From the NCBI GenBank assembly GCA_033807695.1, contig CM066307.1, positions 1,860,001 to 1,924,000 of the forward strand: a DNA stretch of 64,000 nucleotides. Reading direction: 5' to 3'. The translations under genes and the position numbers were made by a program. Positions 11,760 to 23,486 of this stretch are shown in pieces. The DNA is from Daedaleopsis sinensis. Taxonomy: Eukaryota; Basidiomycota; Agaricomycetes; Polyporales; Polyporaceae. How positions within the stretch are numbered: the stretch's first letter is position 1; each line of letters begins with the position of its first letter. The notes under the pieces are model-generated. The model had not been told where the DNA came from, did no database searches, and was given only the letters and a program-made list of their open reading frames with translations.

Positions 11760-12539
11760 ATGGCCAACAACGAGAACAACGTCCCCCACTCGCTCCCCAT
11801 CCCCATCGAGGGTCGCCGCCGTTCCAACTCCAGCTCCGACTCATCTTCGGACTCGTCTGCGTCCCCCGCGTCTCCTCTTCCCACCCCCACCTCAGGCACC
11901 TTACCCCGCCTTGCGCCCATCAGCCCGTCTACTTCCCCCATTCTCTCCTACTTGTTGAGCCAGTCCCCAAAGTCTCCGCCCTCCGCGACATTCCCCTTCC
12001 GCAGGGGCATGTCCGGAGCGTTGTTTGAAGGTCCGTCCGCACGCGACTCACTTTACCTCCTACGCTAATCTCACATCCCACAGACGAGGACGTCTTTGAG
12101 CCTGAGAAACCGGCTGCTCGCCATGCCCGGCGCGCGAGTTCTGCTGCCTGGCCTGGGCAGGACCGCTTCAACCAGCCGCCTCCCAGTGTCCCCGTACCCC
12201 AGCAGGAGCGCGCCGCCGGGTTGCTTCGCCGCCTATCCTTGGGCGGCAACATGGCCAGGGTGAGTTCCGGTGTCCCCCTCTGCGCAATTCGTGTATTGAA
12301 CCACATGGTCCCCACAGCCGCCAGTTCCGGTCCTGAAGCCGGTCAACGCTCCGGGTATGCAGGGACATGCGAAGCGCAGCACGACGCCCTCGGGCATGAA
12401 GTCGGGCATGGACTCCACCACCCCGACCCGCAAGGCCCGGCGGGCGAACACCCTCGCCCCCGGCACGACCCGCCCGCCCAGGGCCCCGTCCCCCATGGGC
12501 GAGCGGATCCTGAAGGGCCACTTCGACGGGTTCAACTAG
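11760..12539 (+). CDS. Conserved hypothetical basidiomycete-type protein, 222 residues
   Basis: Three exons, 11760-12030, 12084-12259 and 12318-12539, join in frame across two 53- and 58-bp GT-AG introns to 222 codons plus stop. The start MANNENNVPHSLPIP follows a pyrimidine-rich leader. The protein is Ser/Pro-rich and looks disordered. Segments that look constrained are SYLLSQSPKSPPSATFPFRR, a central LLRRLSLGGNMAR (a basophilic kinase site, RRLS), and the C-terminal PSPMGERILKGHFDGFN. I recognise this layout only as a fungal conserved hypothetical and assign no function. The RRxS sites suggest phosphorylation, which is inference. Confidence 0.75.
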
Positions 12540-13735
12540 ACGTCGGCAGGCGAGGCCCCCCTCCCACCCTCGCTCCTGCTCGCTGCCCCGCTCGTCTGGT
12601 CCCGCGTCCGACTCCCCCATACATCATACATGTACATGTACGCACACTACATCCCCTAGACCCCGCGGCCCGCTCTGTGCGCTGTCCAGTCGCCGCAAAA
12701 CGCGCAGACGCGGGCCGTGTAATCACCCGCTGCCGCTCCTTGCCCCCGCGCGACGCCCGGGATGCAGGCCCCGCCCTTCTCTTTGCTCGCGCACGTCTGC
12801 GGTCTGTGGCCCGTCTCGCCTCCGTGCGCGGCTGTGGTCGCGGCCGCACGCGGACGCGGACGCGGCGTAGGGCGCATGCACGTACGTGCGAGTGCGTCCG
12901 TGAATCGCGTGTGGCTCGACGCGGGCGGCCAGCGGGCCAAAACAGATCGTGGAAGGAAATGGAAAACAGGATTTTGGGGGTTTGTCGTTGTCTGTATAGT
13001 AGCAGTGCGCTGCCGCCGGGGTCGTGTACGCTGTCGAGTGCGCTGCTCGTTCCCACCTCCCTCCTTCCTTCCACCGCCTTCGTTCGCGTCTTTCGTCTCG
13101 TCCGTCCGTCCGCTCGCTCGTTCCTTATTTCTCCCTTTTGTTCTTTCTTTCTTTCTTTTCTATTCGGTTGTTTCGGTCGTTCGCTGCGCGGATTGTGTGA
13201 CATCACTGTACTCTGTACTATCACCGTTGGTAATGCCGGATATCGTCGGGGCCGTTGTACTATTACTGTACCAGTACTATTGTACGAGTATACTGGGTCT
13301 GCCAGCCCTCGAATGCACACATATGGATATGATCGCGAGCGCTGCGTGCGTGCGCGAGCGACGTCGACATGCGACCGGTACCGCGTAGGCCTAGGGGACA
13401 TCCAGAGTTCGTTTCATGATTGCTCCGGACCGGGTGTACGTGTCTGGCCATGGTCATTGGTGAACGTACTCTGAGCGTACATGGCAGGCTCTACATAACG
13501 TTATCGATAACGGTCGTCTAGACTCTAGAGTGCGTATATATACGTATACAACATCCATCGCGTCGTCCGGCTTCAGCTGCGTTAACGTTCTGTGCGCAAT
13601 GCATGCAGCCGTCCTCCGGGAACTCTCAGATCTGTTCTGCCCAGGGCTAGGGGGGACGCGGCTCCTGCACTGGCAATCAGTGCTGCCAGTTCCGGGGGCA
13701 CAACGACGTAGACGTAGACGGGGATCTTCAGTGCT
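12540..13735. other. Convergent intergenic region
   Basis: This lies between the 3' ends of the 222-residue protein gene (+) and the ATG22-like gene (-). It contains a T/C-rich tract with a TTTC repeat at about 13140-13160 and paired short repeats such as gtactattactgtaccagtactattgtac near 13255. Long open frames here are on both strands over GC-rich DNA and show no family similarity. Nothing else is seen. Confidence 0.4.
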
Positions 13736-16631
13736 TCACGCGTCCGCATCCACGAACGCCTCGCGCTTCGCCTCGGCCAGCACGAACTCCGCGCACTCCG
13801 TCCGGCTCTTCTCGATGTCGACAAAGTACAGGAAGCCGGTGCTCAGCGCCCCGCTGCAGGCATCGGCCAGCCAGACCGCGAACGCGAGACGAAGACGGGC
13901 ATAAGGTGAGTGTGAGTCGGCAGAAAACGATCGCACGGCACGGGGGGAAAGGGGGACGGGACTCACAGGCTGAAGAGGAAGACGAACGGGTAGTTGTCGT
14001 TGTTCCCGGACGCGGTGATGATCGCGGACGACACGAGCGGGCCGATGAACGCGGACGTCTTGCCCACGACGGAGAACAGCGCGAAGAACAGGAACCTGGC
14101 GCGCGCGCGGCGTGGTCAGCGTCGCGCACAGTCTGGGTGTATGACTCTGACACGAGAAGGGGACGCACATCTGCGGCAGCGGGGACACCTCGCTGATCAT
14201 CGTCTGGCTGTACGCGTACCACGGGCACACCATCAGGCCGTAGTACGCCTGGTACAGCCTGTGCGCGTACACAGGGATGTCAGTGCCCACTGGCAACGGA
14301 TGCACGCGGGGGATGGGGGACGAGGGCGGCGCACCAGATCTCCCAGACGTGCTTGAACCCGAACTTGTCCGTGTGGATGCCGATGAGGCCCCAGATGGTG
14401 AGCACGAGGATCCACACCACGTTGAAGCATAGCATCTGCGCGTGCGCGCGCGCGCGCGGCGTAGGAGTGGGCGTGCCAGGTGGACGTGCGCGCCGCGGAG
14501 AAGGGGCCGAGGGGTCGATACTCAGCATGCGATACGCGATACGCGAGAGAAGGGAAGAGGGAAGAGAGAAGAGAAGGGCGCACCGTCTTCGTAGGGATCT
14601 GGAACCGCTTCTGGACGAGCCAGAACAGGCTGCGGGTGGGCGGAGCGTGGCGGTCGTCATTGTCAGCGTGCGCAGCTCGGACGTAGTGTGATTGTGAAGG
14701 GTCGGTTCCGGGTGGAGGGTGGAGAGTGCGGCAGCGCGGACAGGGACGGGAGGTGTGGAGGAGAACGAGGGACGGGATGGGAAAGGACACGCACTAGATC
14801 CCGAGGCCCTGGGCCACGATGCCGACGATCAGCAGGAGCGTGAGCTGGAGCGTCGAGTACGACACGACGCTGGGGTGATGAGAAGGGGCCGGTCAGCTCT
14901 GGACTGGCACTGGACTTGGCCGACGAGGCTCGAGGTGGACGACGCGACGCAACATGTTGCGTCATACGCCAGGACTTGTGAGAGAGACCCTGACCTGTTC
15001 TGCAATGTGCCTATAACGGTTCTGGAAGAACAAGAGGTAACGTTAGCGTTGTCCTTCTACCCATGTGTGCCTTTCGTTACTCACACCGTCGTGTTCAGGA
15101 CGTCGCCCCTGGAGAGAGAGAAGGCGGTCAGACGACTGCAAACCCTCAACCCAGGACGCCATGGCGGACGTACATGAGGAAGTAGAAGATGAGATACAAG
15201 AACGTCTGCTTGAGTCTCATACACTCGCGGAAGGCCACGACGGTCTGCTTGAAGCCTATGGTCAGCATCGACGCGCCCACGGGCAACGCGAGCCCCGGGC
15301 GACGCTTCTCGAAGAAGAACCAGGGCAGAGCGCAGAGTACTGGAGGACAACAGTAGGTCAGCTGAGTTCGCGTCCGTACGTTTCACAAGCGGCGCAACGT
15401 ACGCCAGACCCCTCCGGAGAACGCGATGAGCACGCTGAATGCCTTCGTGTTGTTCTCTGTACTCTCGTCCGACCTGAGCCCCTTGAGGATCCCGACCATG
15501 ACCGCCAGGATGAGGATCTCCCCCGCGGAGCAGACCGCAAAGGATACGTTGGATATCCGGTTTCTCTCCATCGACTCGTAGTCTGCATGCTCGGTTACTC
15601 TGCAACGGATCGGTGGACACGGTGTTCAGAGGTGCGGACTTGGGGGTAGTGGCGAACACCTACGATTTCTCCCCCGACGCGACCTGGGCCGCGGATTCCT
15701 GCACCTCTGGGAGGTCACGCGCGAGCCCGGGGAACGCGGCGGTCCAAAAGGTGAGCGCGCACTGTGGGCGTTCGTAGCAAGGCGTCAGGGCTTAGTGATA
15801 GTAATACAGAGAATATCAACGAGCCTGGTACGTGATCACTGGAGGTTGTTCCGTCACCCGTGCATCAGCCTGTTGTTTGGGCCATACAAACAGAAGAGAT
15901 GGGGCTCACAGCCGAGGATGTACAAGGCGACTCCTGCCTCCCATCTCGATGGGTCCTCTACACCGAGCCAGGCGAACGAGACACCGACGGCAAGAATGGT
16001 GAAAAATATCGTGATGTTCGGTCTGTGCCAGACGATCGTAAGTCTGCATGTCTCACTGCACCTAAGAGTCAACTAGACACGGGCTCACCTCCATGTACCA
16101 TAGTCCGCCCACGCCCCGACGATGAGCAGCACCACGGCCTGCAGCGCGAAGCTGATCCCGTTCGTGAGAAGCACGATTGAGTTCACTGTCCGGACGTTCA
16201 AACGTTCGCCGTCGGTTCTCGATCACCCCGAGGACACAGAAGGCCGGATAGCTATACATACCGTCGCGGACTTGGCCCAGGTAGGGCAGCACACAATCCG
16301 TGCCCGCCCCGCACGCGGCCGTGAACGGCGGCTGGCTGGGGTCGTACCCCGCCAGGAAGAGCAGGTTCTGGAACTGCGAAGGCCCGAAATTGAACCCGGA
16401 GAGCCCATTGTTGCCCTGCGAGGCGTACAGGCCACGGTGAGCGTGAGCGGCGGCACTTTCAATTCACAAAAATATTGGGAGAGGGCAGAAAGAAAACATG
16501 CTTACGATGTAGTAGACGTAAAAAGCCCAGAGCTCTTTGCGCGTGGTCATCCATCGCCGCGCCTCCGCGCCCGGCTCCGGGCTCGTGGAATCCGCGGCGA
16601 CCTCTTCCGCTTGCGACACCTTCTCCGACAT
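13736..16631 (-). CDS. ATG22: Atg22-like vacuolar amino-acid permease
   Basis: Atg22 proteins are multi-pass MFS-type vacuolar membrane permeases that export amino acids released by autophagy. The start ATG at 16631 opens MSEKVSQAEEV; the cytoplasmic head is followed by ELWAFYVYYI. Family motifs in order are GFNFGPSQFQNLLFLAGYDP, a transmembrane block with NITIFFTILAVGVSFAW, an NRISNVSFAVCSAGEILILA helix pair, MLTIGFKQTVVAFREC, DVLNTTVTVIGTLQN, VWILVLTIWGLIGIHTDKFG, QAYYGLMVCPWYAYSQTMIS, EVSPLPQMFLFFALFSVVGK and FIGPLVSSAIITASGNNDN. The gene ends with a charged tail, EAKREAFVDADA. About ten short introns interrupt it; I did not fix every boundary. Near full length and no stop inside the conserved blocks. 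A paralogous Atg22-family transporter rather than the strict orthologue is the main alternative. Confidence 0.85.
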
Positions 16632-17281
16632 CGCTCACCTGCTGCAGTTGCGAACTTGCGAAGACTCGGAGACGTCGTCGTACGAGGGATGCAAACTTTG
16701 CGCACGGGCGTCCCGTATGGCATGCCTGCGGTTCGAATGCCATGCCGGGAGACGCCGTCAAAACATCTGCATCAATGTCCGGGACAGATAAGACAGTGAC
16801 GTCACCGTGTAGTACCGAGTTTGCGGCAGCGCAGGGATCGAGGTAGTGTAGCAGGAGGTAGCAGGTCGCGGTACGCAAGTAAGTGATAAATATTCACAAG
16901 GAGGCTCTCTCGAGGCTATCTACACGATTCTGCAAGAACATTGCTGTTGTACAGGGATGGGTTGCGGGCCGTCTAAGCTCTATCTATCATGATTAGAGAG
17001 GAGGCGACGGGGCACTGAGCAGAACGAGGGGACGGGCACGGGCGCGGGCATGGACGTAGACGTAGACGTAAAGCGTAAGGGTCAGTCAATCATACAAGAA
17101 TGAAAAGAGAATCCGTCAAAACGCAGGGCGAACAGGTCTCCGAGAACTCGCGCGGCTCCGGTCTTGGAACGTGTTCCTCCCAGGGTGATTATGTGCGGCC
17201 GTGCGCTGGATTATTTTAGCAGACGAGGTTCCAAGACGTAAGGCGTGTAAGATGGGTGCGGGACGGGAAGCGACTCAGTCC
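16632..17281. other. Intergenic region between ATG22-like and trehalase genes
   Basis: About 650 bp holding the upstream region of the ATG22-like gene and the 3' flank of the trehalase gene, both on the minus strand. A short GACGTA repeat occurs at about 17050-17072. A GGTTCGAATGCC motif near 16730 resembles a tRNA T-arm but no cloverleaf can be built around it. No gene seen. Confidence 0.5.
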
Positions 17282-20200
17282 TCAGTGCGAGGACAGGTCG
17301 GGGATGTCGAACCCGGATCCGCTGTGCCCCATCGGCGACATGACTGGGGACGCCAGGTTGAGCGTGTCCATGGCCAGACCGAGCGGGTCGTTCGACGCCG
17401 CGGCGTACGCCTGGGCGGCCTGCTGCGGGTTGAGGTAGTTGCCGAAGAACACCTCCGGGCTGGTGCACGCCGACACCGCGCGCCGCATTCCGGTCGAGAG
17501 GTACGTGAGACCGACTTGGTACGCGGCTGGGAAGGAGGAAGAGGGTGCAGGGTAAGCTCGAGCTTGGGACCGATGACTGAAGCTGAATGGGAGGTCTGCG
17601 TACCATTCATCCAACCAAAGCCTTCTCGGGGCACCATCTTGAAGTCGATGCCCTGGTTGCCGTACTCGGCGTCGACCAGGTGGGAGAGCTTGACCGCGTC
17701 AAACTTCTCAGGCACGACGCCGTTGAAGTCGACAAATGCGGTCGTCATCCTGCGATGGGGGCAACAGATCAGACAACGTGCTGCGGCGAAGCAGGAGCGT
17801 CTTACATGTAGAGCCATCGGTACGCCAAACGTTGGGCATCCTCGAGGTACCCGTATCGTTCGAGCCCGACCCATGTCATGATCTGATGCGGCGGCCTGTG
17901 GGGTACGTAGCGTGAGTATCGGCGCGCGTGCATGACACGCGTATACTATACTGACCAGGCGTATCTGCACAAGAACATTGATTGAGTTAAGGCAGCCACA
18001 CTATTGGATACATGAAGCGACTTACGGGTAGTCCCACTGACGGTTGGGGCGATCGAGCGAGATCTTGCCACGAGACTCCTCGGTACCGGAGGCGAGGCCG
18101 CCCAGCACCTCGAACTTCTTCAGCGACTGGGAGCTGGGTGGATACGAAACATCAGCCTCCTGCCAGCTGTCAGATGGAGCAGGCACGCGACGCACATGAG
18201 TTTCCAGCACTGCTCTTCGCTCGCACAGCCCGCCCAGAGCGTCCAGAACGCAGTCACACTCTCGTACAGACTCTGCTTCTCCTGGACCGTGTCGTAATCG
18301 AAGTACAGCGCCTTGCTCTCGTTCCAGCAGTACTTGTCAATAATGCCCTTGCGCCAGTCCGCGCGCTGGAACCACTCCTCGCTATTCTGCATCCGGCTCT
18401 TCGAGCTCTCCCACTTGCGCTTGTCCGCGTACGACTCGGGCGTCGCGGGGAAGGGCGTGAGCAGGAAGTCCTCGTCGAGCTCGAGCTCGTCGTCGAACAC
18501 CTCGCGGATGGCAGTCCCGATGTCGACTTCGTACTTGTACAAGAGCGCCTGCAGGTCGACGGTGCCGAGGTTCGCGCACCGCTTCTCGAACCGGTACGTG
18601 GTGTCGTGGCCGGACTCACGGACAGCGCGATCGTGGAGGAAGTATTCGTCGAGCTCGGGCTCCTTGATAGAACCGTCGTTGTAGCGCTCGCTGAATTCGA
18701 GGACCGAAAGCCCGTGCTTTGCGGCATACGGCTCGAGGATGTGCGTGAAGTGAGTAGCCTCGGTCTCCGGGGGGATACCCAAGCCATCAGGACGGAAACG
18801 CGACAGACCCGTCTTGGGATCCATGCGCGGCTCAGCGACCCAAATGGTGTGGTATTCCTTGATGGCGGCCTGGATAGCGCGTTTCAACCACGCGCGGTTC
18901 TCCTCCATGTCGGAGCGGTCCAGCTGGTTGTAGATCTGGAGCGCCATGTCTGTTAGGAACGGCGGCTGCGTGCGACACAGGTAGTAACTCCGCGAGCCGT
19001 TTAAGATCTTGCCGTAGTGCTTGATTTCGAAGATGAAGTGATCGACCATGCCCTTTGCCATGTTGACGTAACCATCGACAAGTAGCCCTAGGGAGATGAA
19101 GTAAGAGTCCCAGTTGTATAGCTAAGGTCACCGTTAGCGAGGAATGACGACAGGTCTAATGACGACATACCTCATTGAACCGTGCGCCGGGAACGATGAA
19201 GGGGATGCCTTTGAGCGTCTTGCCGCCTTTGCTATCGTTCACCTGCTGCATCGCAAGAGCTAAGACTCCAGGCTTGTTGTTCAAGCTCTTCACGAATACT
19301 GGGTCGTCAGGTACGGGGGGAAGGACCTGAACATCCAAGTTCAGATGCGGCTTATCCCTTGCAACCTTCCGGTAATATTCCGCCATCTCGGGTTCGCCGT
19401 GAGGGACGTATATGCGGGGGTTTATACGGCCAGTACGGTTCTTCGGGTCTGCACAGATTATTTCTAATCCGTCGCCGTCGATGCGACGCGTCAACGCGTT
19501 CCAGAATGAGTTCTTGATCATCCGTGAAAGCCGATCCACTGGGTTCTCAGTGAGGCGCGCCTCGTCCAGCACGATACGCTTCCGCCCATGGTCTCGCGCG
19601 AGCGCAAGCTCCTGGAGGAGATTGGAGAGCATGTACGTGCCCTGGAAGGGAACGTCAGTCAGGATACCGATTTGAGATAACTTCGGAATGATAGCGCAGG
19701 CAGCGGGCATTCAATAATCAAGGCTGCTCCGGGTCAACATCTCGACAAGACCACCAATCTGAGAGCCCCCGCGCTACGCGTCAATCACATCTGAGATCGA
19801 CACCCCCGCAGCGCAGTCAGACGCAATGCCAATAGGGCGCAATGCGCTCAATCGCCGTACAGCACTCGCCCCCTCGCATCTCCTCTCCCCACATAGCATC
19901 GTGTCTCAGCCTCACCGGGCGGAGCTCCACTGGCCGACCGGACAAAGGGGAAGACGGATTGCAGAAAGGCACGAGAGCGGCCGAACACTCACGCGGATGT
20001 CAAAGCTCTTGAAGCCGTTGCTCGTCGCGGTGCCCAGGGCCATCAGCTTCGGACCGGCGTCCGTGACCGAGATCTGGAAGTCGCCGTCGGTGTCCTCCTG
20101 CTCGAGCACGACGCGGATGGTCTCATCGACGTCGATGAGGAATCGCCGGGGCGCGGACCCCTTCTCGTCGTGCGACATGCGGCGGGCCCGCTGGTGCAGG

Positions 20201-20441
20201 GCGTCCTGGAACGCGGGCGGCCGCTTGGGGTTGTAGCCGTGGGCGAACGACTGGAAGCATGAATGGTCGAGTCAGTAAAGCGGATGGCACAGAGAATGAA
20301 TGGTTCTCCTACCGCGCTGTACGTCCGCCCGCGACTGAAACGCTCCCCCTCGCCGTAGTACGTGCTGGCCTCGCTGTCGACGGGTCTGTGATGCTCGTCG
20401 ATGAAGCTCACACCGGCCGGGTGGGCGACTGCGGGCGCCAT
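17282..20441 (-). CDS. NTH1: Neutral trehalase (GH37)
   Basis: This cytosolic enzyme hydrolyses alpha,alpha-trehalose to two glucoses, mobilising the stress and spore sugar. The start [13 protein letters not shown] is followed by Arg-Ser/Thr sites ([21 protein letters not shown]) typical of the PKA-regulated N-terminus of fungal neutral trehalases. Next comes the calcium-binding loop [16 protein letters not shown], then the catalytic domain. Trehalase signature 1 is seen as PGARFNELYNWDSY, with [18 protein letters not shown] after it. The catalytic Asp region appears as [11 protein letters not shown], signature 2 as QWDYP-YAWPPHQ, and the catalytic Glu region as [18 protein letters not shown]. 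The C-terminus is [12 protein letters not shown]. About eight short introns interrupt it. All key motifs are present, so the enzyme should be active; regulation by PKA, 14-3-3 and calcium is inferred from the family. Confidence 0.95.
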
Positions 20442-23400
20442 GAGGGTATATCGAATAAGAGAAGGTGCGAGAAGGTAGGGACAGAAGACGCGAATGATGC
20501 AGGGGGGCGGGAAGGAGGGCGATTACGACTTGCGCGTAGGTGGTAAGGGCGAAGGTGGTGGTGGAAGGAAGAGGGAGAGACAAGTGACGCCTTCAACGGT
20601 GGTGCGGATTGTTTAGCGAGTATCGGAGCGCGCGCCGGGCTAGCCGCTGTGCGCTACTTGCGATTCGACGATCTTTCCTTCTCTGCACGCTGCCAATTGC
20701 CTCGAGCTCGTCGTCGGTAACGGTGGCGAAAGAGGCCGTCGGGAACGTGGGCCGCGCCTCTTATACCGCCGTGCGCGTTGCCCCGCTCGCCTCAGCTGAC
20801 TTTTGAAACACAGTTACGGCAACCGCTTCCCCGCGAGCTCTAAGTGGGCGTTCACTCGGCCACACTTGCAATCTCGCACGATGACCAGATGTTCTCAGAC
20901 ATTTAGGGCCGCCGTGCCACAGTGCCAGGTCAGTCGTCAAGCCCCCGAGATGGCATCGTTGACCAGTTCCCCACACAGACGCGTCCCCGCACTGGTTTGG
21001 GATGTCTCGTTCCACCGGCTTGTCTCTCTCTGCCACACTAGTTGATTTCATGACCTTTCTATTCCCAGGTTATGCCTCAACCGCCCTCTATCATGGTGCT
21101 GCTAGCTCCGTCGACGGTCAGGGACATAGCTATGATCCGGATGGGTGCCTTGCGTTGACTAACGCGTTCCCGCCAACCGGGTGGGTTCTCCTTCTCATCT
21201 CATGCCAATGGCCGGAATCTCCGCATCGAACTGGCGCTCTGAGTTATCCGTCTTCCCAAATCACATCCAGGTCCTTGACAGTGGAGGAATTGAATGTACA
21301 GCATCATCCTCAGGTGCTCAGATACTTACACACATGATGCTCATCTGGTCTGCCCTGATAGGCTAAGAAACACGGACGACTCTTGGACGACCGGCCGAGA
21401 GTCGAGACGCGCTGATGAGTACGACCAGCATGATACTCGCTCTCATCTAACAGACTCACGCAACTTACACAGTGTGGTTGTCCCTGCACGGGCCATGCCA
21501 TCCGAGTAACCGGATGTGCACATCAATGATTTGTGCGCCAATTTCGGGATACGGGCCACATACTCATCTTGCCCGCATTATCACCCTTACAACTGCTCGC
21601 CTCCTCGGACACCGGACAGCGAGGCGGCTTTATGCAGCAGCCTCATGTACCCCACGCAGCCCACGCCTTCGTCTAGATTTCTTGAGACAGGAGGACCGAT
21701 CTAGTGCACCCCGCCGGTACCCTTTCTTGATATTCCATACTCGAAGTCGGGTACGTCGGATCTACGCTCGAGTTAATTATCCCTGCCACGCCGCTCCCTC
21801 GCGGAACCTGAAAAACCTCACTCGTGGGTCGAGGCCGTGTGCATTTGCTCTGACAAACCTTTCTCTTGGATCAGATACGTGGCTCGAGCGTCGATGTCGA
21901 TGATCATCGAATCAGACAAAGCAAGACTTGCCACATCTCCTCATCAGATGATGTGCGTGGGCACTGGGCACTGGGCAGGCCACACCCCCGCCTTACGGGA
22001 TGCCCCCCGTTATCTTGACGTCAACCGCGATTCGGATATGCCCCAATCATGCCGACATCTGCAGTCGGATTGGACTCCTTCGATTGTCTTCGACAGACGA
22101 TGGAAATACTGCCTCCTTTCTTGAATGGAAGATATGGCCTAGTTCTCGTGCACACTGCAGGTTCAGCTATGGGCCGTTCGGCATGGAGGTTGCCCGCTTA
22201 ACGTGGCATCTTCTGACGTCAAGCATGCTCGCGCCTCTGCGTTTTGGCTCCCTCGCCGCCTTCGGGGTGCGTCGAACAAGCTCAAGATGAACGACCGCCG
22301 CAGAAGCTCGGGCTTCTCGCCCTCCAGACCCCAGTGCGCCGTGCGTGTGGGGGGCCTCGTTGCCCTTCTTTCATCTACCCAGTTTCGACCCAGGTGATAA
22401 TCCGCAGATTCATACGTTGACCATTCTGTCAACCTAGGTGTTCGAGCAAATCCGGCGTCAGCCTGTTTGATTCGGAAAAACAGCCAACGTACTTTCTGCA
22501 AATAATCGTGTGCCCGATTTGTGAACACCGAATGAGCTGGAGAGCTCGGCTAAGGTAAGTGGTTGCCATCTGTTGCAAGAGGCCTCCACTCATGTTGCAT
22601 CAGGCAGACCTGCGGACCATTTTACTGGCGTAATGTGAAGCCGAGCGAGTCAGCGGACCGCATAGGGTGGCCTACTATACTCAAACCTGTCAAGTACTTC
22701 CTGAGCTGAGATTCCAGCCTTTGGTCGATGAGGACTACCCCTGGTCTCAGAACGCACGGTGGATGAGCTTTATGCTGATTCGCCGAAAGGGCTGAGAGAC
22801 AGATATAGGCTACGTTGTACCTTGACGTCACTCGCGCAAGCGATACTTTCGCTATCGTGTGTTCCCTTCCTGAAGTTGCGCATCGCGAGGTTATTCGTCC
22901 GGCACATACCTTCATCCGTCGGACGCGTTGTCCGTTGACGTCAAGAGGGCCCCTCTGGTGCACGGTAAAGGGAAAGGACTTACATCCGCTTCGAGTGGTT
23001 GCAACTCCGCGCGCATCCCGCCGTCGATGTTCATGACGTTGCCAGACATTCGAAACGTTCCTGCTGATAAGCTATAGAGTTCCATTATGTACAGAGTACA
23101 TACTAACGCGAGCCATCGCGATTGATGTGAGCGATGCGAGCGCGATGCGGACTGGGAGCAATGCGGCGGATGTGTGCACGTTCGGGAAGCGCGGTCGCCA
23201 TGTTGAAATGGTCGGGTCCGCGCGACGAGCCACACGCGGAGAACGGGGATGTATCAGGGAGGTATTGAGGAGAAACACGGGGCCGGGACGCGCGCGCGGG
23301 TTGCAGGCTGGGGCACGGCGATGCCTCGCAGCCAGCCCCGTGCGACCTCTCGGCGCGTGCAGAGCCTGCCTGGCGGAAATATATCGTTCCTCGTCGCTTA

Positions 23401-23486
23401 ACACGATGTGCACCTTCCCAAGAGCCTTCACGCACCCTTCTCCGCTGTGAACGCCAGCGCGACCCCCCGGCCGCACCAGCCGCGCG
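20442..23486. other. Intergenic stretch between trehalase and ABC transporter genes
   Basis: This is the divergent upstream region of the trehalase (-) and ABC transporter (+) genes, about 3 kb. A minus-strand frame at 22163-22528 has coding-like sections (WGLEGEKPELLRRSF, SLFDAPRRRRGSQNAEA) but no identified start or partner exons and may be a relic. The rest, including a GC-rich block at 23100-23450, gives no recognisable protein. Confidence 0.4.

Noticed and set aside
12532..13401. Minus-strand frame of 289 codons
   Set aside because: It is Arg/Thr-rich throughout, overlaps other open frames in the same GC-rich DNA and has no recognisable motif.
16690..16770. tRNA suggested by a GGTTCGAATGCC motif
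   Set aside because: No matching D-arm, anticodon arm or acceptor stem can be formed around it.
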